From NCBI GenBank assembly GCA_900550775.1, contig URTH01000037.1:1-13258 (forward strand): DNA of 13,258 bases, in the 5' to 3' direction. A program made the translations under genes and the position numbers. The notes beneath the pieces were generated by a model. That model saw nothing but the letters and a program-made list of their open reading frames with translations, made no database searches and was not told the origin of the DNA. Source of the DNA: an uncultured Eubacteriales bacterium. GTDB lineage: Bacteria > Bacillota > Clostridia > Monoglobales > Monoglobaceae. Shown here in pieces: positions 7,418 through 13,258 of this stretch (position 1 is its first letter; every line of letters begins with the position of its first letter).

Positions 7418-8153
7418 TTCCGCATCAAAGGTGTATGTCGCAAACAAGGAAAAGGCATGTGCCGAGCTTTCGATCTATTCCGAAAAATATGTGCTGCCGG
7501 AAAAAACCTCTGAGGGTGAGCTGCTTGCGCTGATTGAAAAGCTGAATCAGGATCCGAATATTCACGGCATTTTGGTACAGCTGCCGCTGCCAAAGCACTT
7601 AGACGACAAGACCGTCATTCACCACATCAAGCCGGAAAAGGACGTTGACGCCTTTCACCCCGTCAATGTCGGAAGAATCATGATCGGCGACTTTGATTTT
7701 GTGCCCTGCACGCCGGCCGGCGTTATGGAACTGATTGCAGAAAGCGGCGTATCGGTCGCTGGAAAGGAATGCGTGGTGATCGGCAGGAGCAATATTGTCG
7801 GAAAACCGATGTCTATGCTGCTTCTGCATCAAAACGGCACCGTAACCGTCTGCCATTCTAAAACACAGAACCTAAAAGAGGTTACCAAACGCGCCGATAT
7901 CCTGGTTGCCGCAGTCGGCATCGCCAAATTTGTAAAGGCCGACATGGTAAAGCCCGGCGCGGTTGTGATTGACGTTGGTATGGATCGTGACGAAAACGGA
8001 AAGCTTTGCGGCGATGTGGACTTTGCCGAGGTGGAGCCGATTGCCGGCGCGATTACGCCGGTGCCCGGCGGCGTTGGTCCCATGACGATCGCCATGCTGA
8101 TGCGCAACACCGTGACCGCGGCAAAACGTGCCCACGAAAAGAAAACCCGATAA
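7293..8153 (+). CDS. folD: Bifunctional methylenetetrahydrofolate dehydrogenase / methenyltetrahydrofolate cyclohydrolase
   Basis: Cytoplasmic one-carbon enzyme of 286 residues, full length. It interconverts 5,10-methylene-, 5,10-methenyl- and 10-formyl-tetrahydrofolate using NAD(P). Signatures include catalytic Tyr48 and Lys52 in [41 protein letters not shown], the nucleotide-binding [11 protein letters not shown], and C-terminal [18 protein letters not shown]. The ATG at 7293 has AAAAGGAG 9 bases upstream, and that site lies inside the ygiQ coding frame. The first 125 bases are shared with the 3' end of ygiQ in another frame, so translation of the two may be coupled. A strong hairpin terminator follows immediately after the stop codon. 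FolD supplies formyl-THF for purine and fMet-tRNA synthesis in nearly all bacteria and also serves acetogenesis. Nothing in the window shows which applies here. Confidence 0.98.
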   Translation: MAKILSGKLVSARVKEHLKEEVAALTEAGTRPGLAVVLVGDDSASKVYVANKEKACAELSIYSEKYVLPEKTSEGELLALIEKLNQDPNIHGILVQLPLPKHLDDKTVIHHIKPEKDVDAFHPVNVGRIMIGDFDFVPCTPAGVMELIAESGVSVAGKECVVIGRSNIVGKPMSMLLLHQNGTVTVCHSKTQNLKEVTKRADILVAAVGIAKFVKADMVKPGAVVIDVGMDRDENGKLCGDVDFAEVEPIAGAITPVPGGVGPMTIAMLMRNTVTAAKRAHEKKTR

Positions 8154-8189
8154 AAAAATCCGGACAGAAAAAACTGTCCGGATTTTTTT
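8152..8189. terminator. Bidirectional intrinsic terminator between folD and the methyltransferase gene
   Basis: A perfect 10-bp stem (8158-8167 with 8174-8183, ATCCGGACAG/CTGTCCGGAT) closes a six-A loop. It is flanked by A6 on the left and T6 on the right, so it works in both directions. It touches the folD stop codon and overlaps the TAA of the convergent methyltransferase gene (8188-8190). It should end both transcripts. Confidence 0.92.
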
Positions 8190-8907
8190 ACGCTTTTTTT
8201 CTTAAAACGATTTTAATAAAGTTCAGGTACTTTCCGCCGCCGGCCTCCATCGACTTGCGGTCACCGATTGCATATTCGTTGTCAAGGCTCAGCCAATCCG
8301 CCCAGACCTCCTCATTCGATTCCATCTCAGAAACCGTGACAACTTCCGCGCCGGCACTTGCCGACACCGTTTCTCTCCAATAGTTTACGTCACGCATGTA
8401 GGATAGCTGTTCCGGCGTCCAGGACAAAAGCAGCTCCGGCGGTAAATGGTCGTGACAATCCTTTTTCATGCCCGGAATGGCAATGTAAATATATCCGCCT
8501 TTTTTCAAAAACGGCAGCAGCTTTTCGTCCAGGTATTTCGGATCCCGGCCAAAATAATTATAAGAATCCGTGCTGACTACTGCGTCAAAAAACTCCTTTT
8601 CAAACGGCAGCGCCTCGGCATCCGCCTTGACCGGTATCAGCTGATCGTCCGTCATGCCCATCTCGTGAAAAAATTTGCGGTTTTCCTCCGGGTCGCTCCA
8701 AAGATCGGCGGCATAAACCCGAAACCCGTATTCCTTTGCCAAAAATACGGAGGTCAGTCCCATACCGCTCCCAAGGTCGCACACCGTAGCGCCCTCGGCG
8801 ATTTTATGGTCTTGCAGCAGCTCCTCCTCCAGTTTTATGGGATTTGGCCCCATGATTTTATCCATCAATTTTGGGATTTGATATTGTTTACTTCTTGGAT
8901 ATTCCAT
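8188..8907 (-). CDS. Class I SAM-dependent methyltransferase
   Basis: Cytoplasmic methyltransferase of 239 residues with the Rossmann-type SAM-binding fold. Motif I is VCDLGSGMGLTS (about 42-53). An acidic residue ends strand 2 (VYAADLW), followed by an ALPFE segment (about 98-102) and motif IV-like FDAVVSTDSYNYFG. The N-terminal PNPIKLEEELL is typical of a Bacillota group often labelled UbiE- or cyclopropane-synthase-like. The acceptor is unknown: small molecule, lipid and metal(loid) targets are all possible. The ATG has AGGAGG 9 bases upstream. The gene overlaps the end of the TetR-type regulator by 20 bases, so both come from one mRNA driven by the operator-bearing promoter at 9659-9687. 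Its expression should therefore depend on the regulator's ligand. The stop codon lies within the shared terminator. Confidence 0.9.
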   Translation of the reverse strand: MEYPRSKQYQIPKLMDKIMGPNPIKLEEELLQDHKIAEGATVCDLGSGMGLTSVFLAKEYGFRVYAADLWSDPEENRKFFHEMGMTDDQLIPVKADAEALPFEKEFFDAVVSTDSYNYFGRDPKYLDEKLLPFLKKGGYIYIAIPGMKKDCHDHLPPELLLSWTPEQLSYMRDVNYWRETVSASAGAEVVTVSEMESNEEVWADWLSLDNEYAIGDRKSMEAGGGKYLNFIKIVLRKKA

Positions 8908-9526
8908 GTGATGATTCCTCCTTTTTATTGCTGTTTTTCTCTATCAGATGCCGATGCCATTGCTCAAAATGCCAATCGGCCATCTCGGCAACCTCTGTTT
9001 TTCTTCCGGCGTCAAACACACTGTAAAAAAAGAACATCGGCGCATACAACGCGGCCGCCTCTTCCCGCGGGTGTGCATACCCCAGGCTTTTCAGCAGATC
9101 GGTGACATAATCGAGCGGCCCTGTTACCAAATAGTTTTGATACAGCGCATGCATCGCATCGCTGCGGTATTGCTCCAGCGTGAGCATCTGCCGAAACGCC
9201 GCAGCAAACGCGTCCTCCGTCCAGTATTTCAGCTGCGCGCGGCTAAACAGAACGATCTGTTTCAGCGAGGTAGTCTGATACTTTTCCTCCATCTCGGAGA
9301 GGGTACCCTCCGGCACGTCGTATTGTTTTGCGGCGCTTGCGTCCTGCTGCTCCATACGGGATAAGATATGCAAAAAAATATCCCTTTTATTTTGATAATG
9401 CCGATAAAGCGCGCCCTTGGTGATGCCCAGCTCTCCGGCAATCATGCTGACCGAAACCGCCTCATACCCCGACTTTGCAAAAAGCTTCAGCGCCGCCGCT
9501 AAAATTTTTTCTTTGGTGTCGCCCAT
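8888..9526 (-). CDS. TetR/AcrR-family transcriptional repressor
   Basis: One-component regulator of 212 residues, normal for the family. The N-terminal helix-turn-helix domain (about 1-55) shows KEKILAAALKLFAKSGYEAVSVSMIA and the recognition segment GITKGALYRHYQNKRDIF. The rest is the all-helical ligand-binding and dimerisation domain, which is variable and does not reveal the ligand. The start at ATG 9526 is chosen because GGAGGGGG lies just upstream. A start 13 codons earlier would add a basic stretch and lacks such a site. It is followed, with a 20-base overlap, by a methyltransferase gene. Two identical palindromic operators in its own promoter imply autorepression, relieved by an effector that the methyltransferase might modify. 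No transporter gene is next to it. Confidence 0.93.
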   Translation of the reverse strand: MGDTKEKILAAALKLFAKSGYEAVSVSMIAGELGITKGALYRHYQNKRDIFLHILSRMEQQDASAAKQYDVPEGTLSEMEEKYQTTSLKQIVLFSRAQLKYWTEDAFAAAFRQMLTLEQYRSDAMHALYQNYLVTGPLDYVTDLLKSLGYAHPREEAAALYAPMFFFYSVFDAGRKTEVAEMADWHFEQWHRHLIEKNSNKKEESSHGISKK

Positions 9527-9548
9527 CCTTCTCCCCCTCCTGCGTTTT

Positions 9549-9563
9549 GCTTTGGCACAAAGC
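9549..9563 (-). other. Small hairpin in the TetR mRNA leader
   Basis: On the minus strand GCTTTG and CAAAGC form a perfect 6-bp stem with a 3-base loop, within the ~125-base leader between the predicted start near 9652 and the ATG at 9526. It lies about 10 bases upstream of the ribosome binding site. No known riboswitch was recognised in this leader, and the hairpin may be without function. Confidence 0.3.
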
Positions 9564-9638
9564 ATTTGTTTTACCGAAAAGCAGCATCGTCCGCCTTTTC
9601 CGAAAACGCTTTGATTCTTTCTGCCAAAACAAAGTAAA

Positions 9639-9654
9639 ATAAACGATCGTTTAC
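9639..9654. promoter_or_regulatory. Palindromic operator 1 (start-point site) for the TetR-type repressor
   Basis: The core TAAACGATCGTTTA (9640-9653) is a perfect 14-bp palindrome, identical to the core at 9666-9679. The site lies just downstream of the -10 element and covers the expected transcription start near 9652. Centre-to-centre distance to the other copy is 26 bp, about 2.5 helical turns. The two 16-bp sites are exact reverse complements of each other. Confidence 0.85.
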
Positions 9655-9658
9655 ATTT

Positions 9659-9687
9659 ATTATAGTAAACGATCGTTTATTTGTCAA
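9659..9687 (-). promoter_or_regulatory. Consensus sigma-A promoter of the tetR-methyltransferase operon
   Basis: On the minus strand TTGACA (9687-9682) and TATAAT (9664-9659) are both perfect matches with an ideal 17-bp spacer. The spacer holds the complete palindrome TAAACGATCGTTTA (9666-9679). Such a strong promoter with the operator inside it is the classic layout for tight repression and strong induction. Transcription should start near 9652. Confidence 0.93.
9665..9680. promoter_or_regulatory. Palindromic operator 2 (spacer site) for the TetR-type repressor
   Basis: The core TAAACGATCGTTTA (9666-9679) is a perfect 14-bp palindrome that fills nearly all of the 17-bp spacer between the -35 and -10 elements. 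A repressor bound here would exclude RNA polymerase. Assignment to the TetR-type protein at 8888-9526 rests on position, palindromic form and duplication of the site. Confidence 0.87.
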
Positions 9688-9706
9688 GTATTTTTTTGAG
9701 AATTAC

Positions 9707-9746
9707 AAAAAAATCCTGCCGCTTTTCATACAAACGGCAGGATTTT
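9707..9746 (-). terminator. Intrinsic terminator of the rnf operon
   Basis: A 9-bp GC-rich stem (9713-9721 with 9735-9743, ATCCTGCCG/CGGCAGGAT), extended by A:T pairs, has a 13-base loop. On the minus strand it is followed by a run of seven T, as expected for Rho-independent termination about 30 bases after the rnfB stop. Flanking As and Ts could also let it work weakly in the other direction, but no plus-strand gene enters it. Confidence 0.92.
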
Positions 9747-9774
9747 ACTTTTGTTTTCTGACTCTTTGACCGCC

Positions 9775-10605
9775 TTACACGGCTTTTGGCGGCATCACAA
9801 AATGCACACCCAGGGCGTCATTTTTACATATGGTATGCTGCGGACATTTTTTTGCGCAAATGCCGCAGTTTACACAGCGCTCCGGGTCAATGTGTGCCAG
9901 ATTATTCTCCAGCGTAATCGCCTCTTTGGGGCAGTTTTTGGCACAAATGCCGCAACCGATACACCCCACCTGACAGGCAGATCTCACATCTTTTCCTTTG
10001 TCCTTGGAGCTGCATATCACGCTAAAACGGCTCTTGGCCGGCAAAATCCGAATAATCTGTTTCGGACATTCCTTGACGCACAGACCGCAGGCAACGCATT
10101 TTTCCTCATCCACGGCGGCAACACCGCTCTCCGTGGAGATTGCGCCAAAGCGACAGACCTTTTCGCAGGAGCCGTACCCCAAGCAGCCGTAGGCACAAAC
10201 CTTGTCGCCGCCGCCAAGCCGCATTGCGGTATGGCAATCCATCGGGCCGTCGTACGTAAACTTTTCCTTTGCGCGATCCGCATTGCCGTTGCATAGAACA
10301 CGGGCAACCGTTTTTTCTTTTTCCTCCGCGGTCACGCCCAAAATGGCAGCGATCTTCTCTGCCGCGGCGGCGCCGCCGGCCGGACACTGATTGGGCGCCG
10401 CCTTACCGGCAGCCAAAGCGGCCGCATAGGCATTGCAACCGGCAAAACCGCAGCCGCCGCAGTTTGCACCGGGCAGCACCTCAACAATCTGAGGAATCCT
10501 TTCGTCCACTTTTACCGCAAATATTCTTGATGCAATGCCCAGCAATGCGCCAAAAAGCAATCCCATGCCGCCAATGACCGCAACGGGAACCAAAATCTGA
10601 CTCAT
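9775..10605 (-). CDS. rnfB: Rnf complex subunit B, multi-cluster ferredoxin-like protein
   Basis: Iron-sulfur subunit of the ion-translocating ferredoxin:NAD+ oxidoreductase, 276 residues, and a probable entry point for electrons from reduced ferredoxin. An N-terminal membrane anchor (about 4-28) is followed by the RnfB-type 4Fe-4S domain with Cys49, Cys52, Cys57 and Cys74. A cysteine-rich stretch comes next (137-151: CAYGC, CEKVC). Then come three ferredoxin-type CxxCxxCxxxCP motifs at 170-181, 215-226 and 244-255. This suggests up to about five or six clusters, as in other clostridial RnfB proteins. It starts 22 bases after the rnfA stop, with a GGGGG-rich binding site about 9 bases upstream. 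It is the last gene of the cluster, as usual in clostridia, and is followed by a terminator. All expected cysteine motifs appear intact. Confidence 0.97.
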   Translation of the reverse strand: MSQILVPVAVIGGMGLLFGALLGIASRIFAVKVDERIPQIVEVLPGANCGGCGFAGCNAYAAALAAGKAAPNQCPAGGAAAAEKIAAILGVTAEEKEKTVARVLCNGNADRAKEKFTYDGPMDCHTAMRLGGGDKVCAYGCLGYGSCEKVCRFGAISTESGVAAVDEEKCVACGLCVKECPKQIIRILPAKSRFSVICSSKDKGKDVRSACQVGCIGCGICAKNCPKEAITLENNLAHIDPERCVNCGICAKKCPQHTICKNDALGVHFVMPPKAV

Positions 10606-10627
10606 AGCATCGTACCCCCTTTTTATT

Positions 10628-11227
10628 TTAAGCGCCGAAGCTCAACCCGGAAAATCCCAAAAATGCGATGGAGAGCAGCGCCGCCGTAATCAAAACGATC
10701 GGCATTCCCTTTAAAAAGGACGGAATATCTGAAGATTCCAACCGCTCACGCACGCCGGCAAACAACACAATCGCCACCAAAAAACCGATGGCGGCCGAGG
10801 TGCCGTAGGTCAGGGATTTTAAAAAGCTCATCGATGCGCCGCTGAACTTGCTGATGTTTTGAATTGCAACGCCCAGCACGGCGCAGTTGGTCGTAATGAG
10901 GGGCAAATAGACGCCCAGTGACTGATAAAGCCCCGGCACGGATTTTTGCAAAAACATCTCCACCAGCTGAACCAGCACGGCAATAACCAGAATAAACGCG
11001 ATGGTTTGCAAATATTCAATATGAAACGGAACGAGCAGATAGTTTTGTACCACCCAGGTGATTGCAGAGGCACAAAGCATGACAAAAATAACGGCAAAGC
11101 CCATTCCGGCTGCGGTCTCCACCTTTTTGGATACGCCCAAAAAGGGGCAAATGCCCAAAAACTGCACCAGGACAAAGTTGTTGATGAGTATTGCACCGAT
11201 ACTGATAATGAGTAAATCACGAATCAT
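10628..11227 (-). CDS. rnfA: Rnf complex subunit A, integral membrane
   Basis: Membrane subunit of the Rnf pump, 199 residues with about six TM helices. It is homologous to NqrE and paralogous to RnfE. In the Rnf/Nqr family this pair forms an inverted-topology heterodimer that holds an intramembrane Fe-S centre. The matching cysteines here are Cys27 (FLGICPFLG) and Cys115 (LITTNCAVLG). The start at ATG 11227 is chosen over GTG 11236 because the Shine-Dalgarno run AAGGAGGG (11243-11236) overlaps that GTG but is 9 bases from the ATG. The gene begins within the last 11 bases of rnfE, so translation is likely coupled. Length and motifs are normal. Confidence 0.96.
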   Translation of the reverse strand: MIRDLLIISIGAILINNFVLVQFLGICPFLGVSKKVETAAGMGFAVIFVMLCASAITWVVQNYLLVPFHIEYLQTIAFILVIAVLVQLVEMFLQKSVPGLYQSLGVYLPLITTNCAVLGVAIQNISKFSGASMSFLKSLTYGTSAAIGFLVAIVLFAGVRERLESSDIPSFLKGMPIVLITAALLSIAFLGFSGLSFGA

Positions 11228-11846
11228 GCTGCGCACCCTCCTTCACGCGTTTCCGCCTGTTTGCGATACCGTTGATGACGGCAAGTAAAATTCCCAGCGT
11301 CAAGAATGCGCCCGGCGGCAGAGTCATGACAGAAACCGGCATAAATCCCTCTCCAAAGAGCGAAATCCCTGCAAAGCTGCCGGCTCCCAGCACCTCACGC
11401 ACCGAGGCAATCAAGGTCAGCGAGCAGGTGAATCCAAGTCCCATGCCAAGACCGTCCAGTGCAGAGCGTCCGACGCTGTTTTTTGAGGCAAACGCCTCGG
11501 CGCGGCCAAGGATAATACAGTTTACCACAATCAACGGGATATAGATACCAAGACTCCCGGAAAGCGCCGGTGCATAGGCGTTTAAAAGCATCTGCACCAC
11601 CGTAACAAAGCCGGCTATAATCACCACATACGAGGCGATTCTGATTTTGCCGGGGATAAAGTTTCTCAGCAGTGAGATTACCATGTTCGAGCAGATCAAA
11701 ACGGCCGTGGTCGAAAGTCCCATACCGATGGCGTTGGTAACGCCGGTGGTAACGGCCAGGGTCGGACACATGCCCAAAAGCAGAACAAAGGTCGGATTTT
11801 CGGTAATCAGTCCGTTCAAAAAGGTTTTCCATCCTGATTGTTTCAT
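11217..11846 (-). CDS. rnfE: Rnf complex subunit E, integral membrane
   Basis: Membrane subunit of 209 residues with about six TM helices, homologous to NqrD and RnfA. Conserved cysteines Cys27 (LLLGMCPTLAV) and Cys110 (LIVVNCIILGR) correspond to ligands of the shared intramembrane Fe-S centre. The start at ATG 11846 is preferred over an open extension of 20 codons. It forms an ATGA overlap with the rnfG stop, has AGGAGG 10 bases upstream, and gives the family's usual N-terminus (NGLITENPTFVLLLGMCP). The stop lies inside the start region of rnfA. The C-terminal tail is basic (NRRKRVKEG), consistent with a cytoplasmic end. Confidence 0.96.
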   Translation of the reverse strand: MKQSGWKTFLNGLITENPTFVLLLGMCPTLAVTTGVTNAIGMGLSTTAVLICSNMVISLLRNFIPGKIRIASYVVIIAGFVTVVQMLLNAYAPALSGSLGIYIPLIVVNCIILGRAEAFASKNSVGRSALDGLGMGLGFTCSLTLIASVREVLGAGSFAGISLFGEGFMPVSVMTLPPGAFLTLGILLAVINGIANRRKRVKEGAQHDS

Positions 11847-12418
11847 TGTTGACCGCCCTCCTTTTCCCCTGCAAACGCGGCTGCCTCCAGTGCGGTATTC
11901 ACGCACTTGGTCACCGCTTTTGACGTAATCGTTGCCCCGGAGATCGCGGCAATTTCATTCTCGCCGCCGGCGCTGCCCTTTACGACCGAGATTCCGTCAT
12001 GAAGTCCCCGGTACTGATCCGAAAAGGCAGGCTTGGTCGATTTGGCGCCAAGTCCCGGTGTCTCGCTCATGCTCATCACCTTGATCTGTGCCACCGTTAA
12101 ATCACGGTTGACACCCGTCATAACCGAAATATCACCGCCGTAGCCCTCACTGCACACCACGGTTACCACGTAGCCGGCATCCTTTGCCGCATAGACCGAA
12201 TCGACCGAAACGCCCTCCAAAGAGGGTGTAAAGCCGTCGGCGTCCGCCTCTTCAAACCCGTTGGCACCGGGCAGCACCTCGGTCATCGATTCCTCAAACG
12301 AAATTTGATTATTCTTTTCTATGATCGGTGCAGTAACACTGTTTACAAACGCCAAAAGCGCCGCAATCACCGCACAAATCAAAAGAAGCTTTCCTGTCAG
12401 TGTCAAAGTTTCCTTCAT
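11843..12418 (-). CDS. rnfG: Rnf complex subunit G, covalent FMN-binding protein
   Basis: Subunit of 191 residues anchored by one N-terminal TM helix (about 8-28), with an extracytoplasmic FMN-binding domain. The flavinylation motif SGATITS is at 160-166. By analogy with NqrC and RnfG, Thr163 should carry FMN in a phosphoester bond, attached by the ApbE flavin transferase, which is not encoded in the window. The conserved ETPGLGAK segment (119-126) is also present. It overlaps rnfD upstream and rnfE downstream by ATGA junctions, so the three are translationally linked. Length is normal for clostridial RnfG. Confidence 0.96.
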   Translation of the reverse strand: MKETLTLTGKLLLICAVIAALLAFVNSVTAPIIEKNNQISFEESMTEVLPGANGFEEADADGFTPSLEGVSVDSVYAAKDAGYVVTVVCSEGYGGDISVMTGVNRDLTVAQIKVMSMSETPGLGAKSTKPAFSDQYRGLHDGISVVKGSAGGENEIAAISGATITSKAVTKCVNTALEAAAFAGEKEGGQQ

Positions 12419-13258
12419 GCTGCCGCCCCCTCTCTTTTTCCCGTGCCGAAACGGCGCGGTGCCGTCACCCGATCAATGAGCGGTGTTGCGATATTCATCA
12501 GCAAAATGGAATAGGAAACCCCTTCCGGGTATCCGCCCCATATACGGATCACGACCGTTAAAATACCGCAGCCCAAGGCAAAGAGGATTTGACCTTTCGG
12601 CGTGGTTGGCGTTGTGGTATAATCGGTCGCCATGAAGAAGGCACCCAACATCAGACCGCCGGACAGAATCTGGTACAGGGCATCGCCGCTGAATAACCCC
12701 TGATGTCCGCCGAAAATCCAGGTTCCGACCGCCACGGTCGCAATATAAATTACCGGCACGCGCAGCCGAATCACGCCGCAAAGCAGCAGATACGCCGCAC
12801 CGATTAAAATGGCAAGCGCCGAGGTCTCGCCGATACAGCCGCCGATGTTGCCAAGGAATAAATCAAGATAAGACGGCAGATTTTCTGCGCCGGCAGCATA
12901 GGCCGCAAGCGGCGTGGCCGTGCTGACCGCGTCTGCGCCAAGCGGCGTTGCCGCGCCGACTGCATTGGCGGCCGTCAGCGGCGCCGGCCATGTTGTCATC
13001 GCCAGCGACCAAGACGCCAGCAAAAATGCACGCGCCCCCAGTGCCGGGTTCATAAAATTATGACCCAGGCCGCCGAAGAACTGCTTGACAATGATAATGG
13101 CAAAAAACGAACCGACCATCGGCATCCATAGCGGAATCTGCGCCGGAAGGTTAAACGCCAGCAGCATACCGGTCACGACAGCGCTGAAATCGCCGATCGT
13201 GTTGCGGGAATGGGTGGCCTTGCAATACAACCACTCGCTCAAAACCGCAGCCGCGACA
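12415..13258 (-). CDS. rnfD: Rnf complex subunit D, integral membrane (5' end outside the window)
   Basis: Membrane subunit related to NqrB. About 280 residues are present and the frame is open to the right edge. Typical RnfD proteins have some 40 more N-terminal residues, so the start lies beyond 13258. The in-frame TTG at 13242 is not a credible start because it is inside the first hydrophobic stretch. Visible family signatures include GDFSAVVTGMLLAFNLP, FGGLGHNFMNPALGARAF and MATDYTTTPTTPKG, with several hydrophobic helices and a C-terminal IATPLIDR segment. RnfD binds FMN covalently in studied complexes. The exact threonine is not assigned here. The stop overlaps the rnfG start as ATGA. 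rnfC should precede it outside the window. Confidence 0.95.
   Translation of the reverse strand, partial: VAAAVLSEWLYCKATHSRNTIGDFSAVVTGMLLAFNLPAQIPLWMPMVGSFFAIIIVKQFFGGLGHNFMNPALGARAFLLASWSLAMTTWPAPLTAANAVGAATPLGADAVSTATPLAAYAAGAENLPSYLDLFLGNIGGCIGETSALAILIGAAYLLLCGVIRLRVPVIYIATVAVGTWIFGGHQGLFSGDALYQILSGGLMLGAFFMATDYTTTPTTPKGQILFALGCGILTVVIRIWGGYPEGVSYSILLMNIATPLIDRVTAPRRFGTGKREGAAA

Noticed and set aside
9527..9651. Riboswitch in the leader of the TetR-type gene
   Set aside because: Only one short hairpin is visible, and no known aptamer consensus could be recognised. The twin operators already explain regulation.
9751..10296. A 181-codon plus-strand frame
   Set aside because: It lies antisense to rnfB, whose cysteine motifs are unmistakable, and overlaps the rnf terminator side without a binding site.
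12415..13242. rnfD as a complete gene starting at TTG 13242
   Set aside because: The frame stays open to the window edge with hydrophobic residues upstream, and the family N-terminus is missing, so the gene is cut by the window.
7293..13258. An energy-conservation island linking folD with rnf for acetogenesis
   Set aside because: They are on opposite strands, separated by the tetR-methyltransferase unit and two terminators. folD is nearly universal and no other Wood-Ljungdahl gene is visible.

Overview
The window looks like part of a chromosome from an anaerobic clostridial (Bacillota) bacterium, perhaps a gut-type Oscillospiraceae or relative. The case rests on an rnf cluster in the clostridial order C-D-G-E-A-B, strong AGGAGG ribosome binding sites, near-consensus sigma-A promoters, and Cof-type HAD and YgiQ genes of clostridial flavour. 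Most of the window is about 50-55% GC by hand-counted blocks. Roughly the left 2 kb is distinctly richer, about 60-70%. No phage, transposase, CRISPR, tRNA or rRNA is visible.

Layout. Positions 1-420 hold a tandem array of a 151-bp unit built around a 120-122 bp palindromic (REP/MITE-like) element. Positions 447-5281 (minus strand) hold a tightly packed five-gene unit. In transcription order it is Cof-type HAD phosphatase (5281-4484), a second HAD paralogue (4474-3635), a six-TM histidine kinase (3622-2333), an OmpR/PhoB response regulator (2332-1646) and a second, two-TM histidine kinase (1649-447). Gaps run from 12 bp to a 4-bp overlap. A good promoter (TTGCAA, 17 bp, TATAAT) lies before the first gene. 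GC content changes inside the response regulator gene, which suggests a mosaic origin.

Positions 5471-8153 (plus strand) hold a YgiQ-type radical SAM gene, possibly read from a leaderless mRNA, whose last 125 bases overlap the start of folD out of frame. A bidirectional hairpin terminator at 8152-8189 separates folD from the convergent pair on the minus strand: a TetR-type repressor (9526-8888) and a SAM-dependent methyltransferase (8907-8188). Their promoter is perfect consensus (TTGACA, 17 bp, TATAAT), and two identical 16-bp palindromic operators sit in its spacer and at its start point.

Positions 9775-13258 (minus strand) hold rnfD (5' end cut by the window edge), rnfG, rnfE, rnfA and rnfB, closed by a terminator at 9707-9746. 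Together they specify most of the Rnf complex, which passes electrons from reduced ferredoxin to NAD+ and pumps Na+ or H+. rnfC should lie just beyond the right edge. The most unusual items are the HAD-HAD-HK-RR-HK unit with its compositional break, the dual operator within a consensus promoter, and the ygiQ/folD overlap.
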